Below the pieces are notes generated by a model, which saw only the letters and a program-made list of their open reading frames with translations, did no database searches and had not been told where the DNA came from. The position numbers and the translations under genes are program-made. Positions 63,367-64,000 of a stretch of DNA of 64,000 nucleotides are shown here, piece by piece. Every line of letters begins with the position of its first letter. The stretch's first letter is position 1. The DNA is from UBA12191 sp964422295 (lineage in GTDB: Bacteria; Planctomycetota; UBA8108; UBA1146), in NCBI GenBank assembly GCA_964422295.1, contig CAYRAM010000002.1, forward strand, positions 1 to 64,000. The letters run 5' to 3'.

Positions 63367-64000
63367 ATGTCCAGCAAGTCCAATCCACATACGTCGATGA
63401 GGTTGCCAAAGATCTGGTATTCGCTCCTCTGGCTGCATCTGTGCGGGTGCATTGCGGGGTGTCAGGGATTTGGCCCTCAAGGTCGCGAGTTTTCCCAGGA
63501 ATTGATGGAAGAACGCCTGAAGCACGGCCCGCTGCAGGCGGTGGCGAGTCCCCCTGAGTACATCCTTCTCGACGGTTATCCTCCGAAGTACAGGGATGCC
63601 ATCGCGGAAGGGATTGATGCGGCACGCAGTTTCTTGGGGGAGTACGGGCCTGTGCGAGTCTATATCTTGGGTCAAACCGACGATGGGCCCGGCACCGAGA
63701 TCGGCACCGAGACTGGTACCGAGGAAGGGCGTCAACTGTTTTTGGAAAGGTATTGCCAGCCGCGCCGTCTCTCTGCACCTGATGGATACTCTGAAGATTG
63801 CGCGGGAGGACCGGGGCAACGACTGTTGGACGTGGCCAGTTCCGGCGGACAGGAAGCGTACCAATCACTCGTCATTCATACCGACCCACCGTATTCGGAA
63901 TTGGTATTCATCAATGCTCACGATTGGGGAGCGACGGACATGCCGCTCAGGGGAATCCACGAATACTATCATGCATTTCAGTGTTCCCACCGCGAGGCCC
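63367..64000 (+). CDS. Partial lipoprotein with HExxH zinc-peptidase motif (runs off window)
   Basis: The frame is open from ATG 63367 to the right edge (211 codons, no stop), so the gene is truncated by the window. SD GGAGGATTTAAGG. The N-terminus (WYSLLWLHLCGCIAGCQGF) has a lipobox-like signal. An internal degenerate repeat encodes GTEIGTETGTEEG. Near the edge, HDWGATDMPLRGIHEYYHAF contains HEYYH, an HExxH zinc-binding motif, preceded by a hydrophobic strand (ELVFIN). Probably a surface-anchored gluzincin-type metallopeptidase; the third metal ligand would lie beyond the window. Confidence 0.6.
   Translation, partial: MSSKSNPHTSMRLPKIWYSLLWLHLCGCIAGCQGFGPQGREFSQELMEERLKHGPLQAVASPPEYILLDGYPPKYRDAIAEGIDAARSFLGEYGPVRVYILGQTDDGPGTEIGTETGTEEGRQLFLERYCQPRRLSAPDGYSEDCAGGPGQRLLDVASSGGQEAYQSLVIHTDPPYSELVFINAHDWGATDMPLRGIHEYYHAFQCSHREA

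Noticed and set aside
1..64000. CRISPR arrays, insertion sequences, prophage or integrase genes
   Set aside because: No spaced direct repeats of CRISPR type, transposase motifs or phage structural genes were seen on either strand.

Overview
The window looks like a chromosomal segment of a marine, planctomycete-type bacterium (an inference from gene content). Signs: five large exported proteins ending in paired dockerin-like calcium-binding repeats (RGDxNxDGxxxxxDxxxxLxxLF), a mitochondrial-EFG1-like elongation factor G of the kind known from spirochaetes, planctomycetes and deltaproteobacteria, a type-2 IleRS, a lone mraY outside any cell-division cluster, and many TlpA/thioredoxin-fold and TPR exported proteins. 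I see no insertion sequences, phage genes or CRISPR arrays.

Layout. 0.2-7.2 kb (+): gluQRS, then a CHAT protease-like protein, a secretin with a long C-terminal extension and a HEAT-like lipoprotein. 7.3-9.5 kb (-): a PilZ-like/coiled-coil protein and a MamK-like bacterial actin. 9.9-14.2 kb (+): YdjY-like protein, prenyltransferase-repeat protein, DUF1015 protein and class V aminotransferase, then an initiator tRNA-fMet with promoter and terminator. 14.9-25 kb: three dockerin-bearing secreted proteins, with ispG on the opposite strand. 25-34 kb: PaaZ-type aldehyde dehydrogenase, EF-G, thioredoxin-like ferredoxin, TPR/redoxin proteins, mraY and a VWA-like protein. 34.8-45 kb: a selenoprotein, a dockerin protein, ileS, a second selenoprotein, another giant dockerin protein. 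44.8-47.2 kb: ThiO-like oxidase and a THUMP-like methyltransferase. 47.2-60.2 kb: an iron/redox island. 60.3-64 kb: Cys-type thioredoxin-fold protein, a ketosynthase, and a lipoprotein with HExxH that runs off the right edge.

The most exciting content is three genes with an in-frame TGA exactly at the first redox Cys of a thioredoxin-fold CxxC motif (UGIC at 35845, ULGC at 41117, UGPC at 53332). In each case the reading frame continues with clear thioredoxin-fold sequence, and a bacterial-SECIS-like hairpin with G in the first two loop positions lies 17-31 nt downstream. Conventional gene calling truncates all three. Three in 64 kb suggests a selenoprotein-rich genome.

A second coherent system is a metal regulon. 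A perfect inverted repeat, GTTTGG-STWG-CCAAAC in form, occurs three times: before an outer-membrane porin, before an FMN-binding/ApbE fusion - feoB - FeoB-associated peptide - selenoprotein operon, and between feoA and a DtxR/MntR-family regulator. Downstream of the regulator lie a ferritin-like protein and a NosFY-like ABC pair; a NapH/NosR-like polyferredoxin converges on them. This resembles parts of the nos maturation system without nosZ, nosD or nosL, and may be an iron-controlled electron-transfer module.
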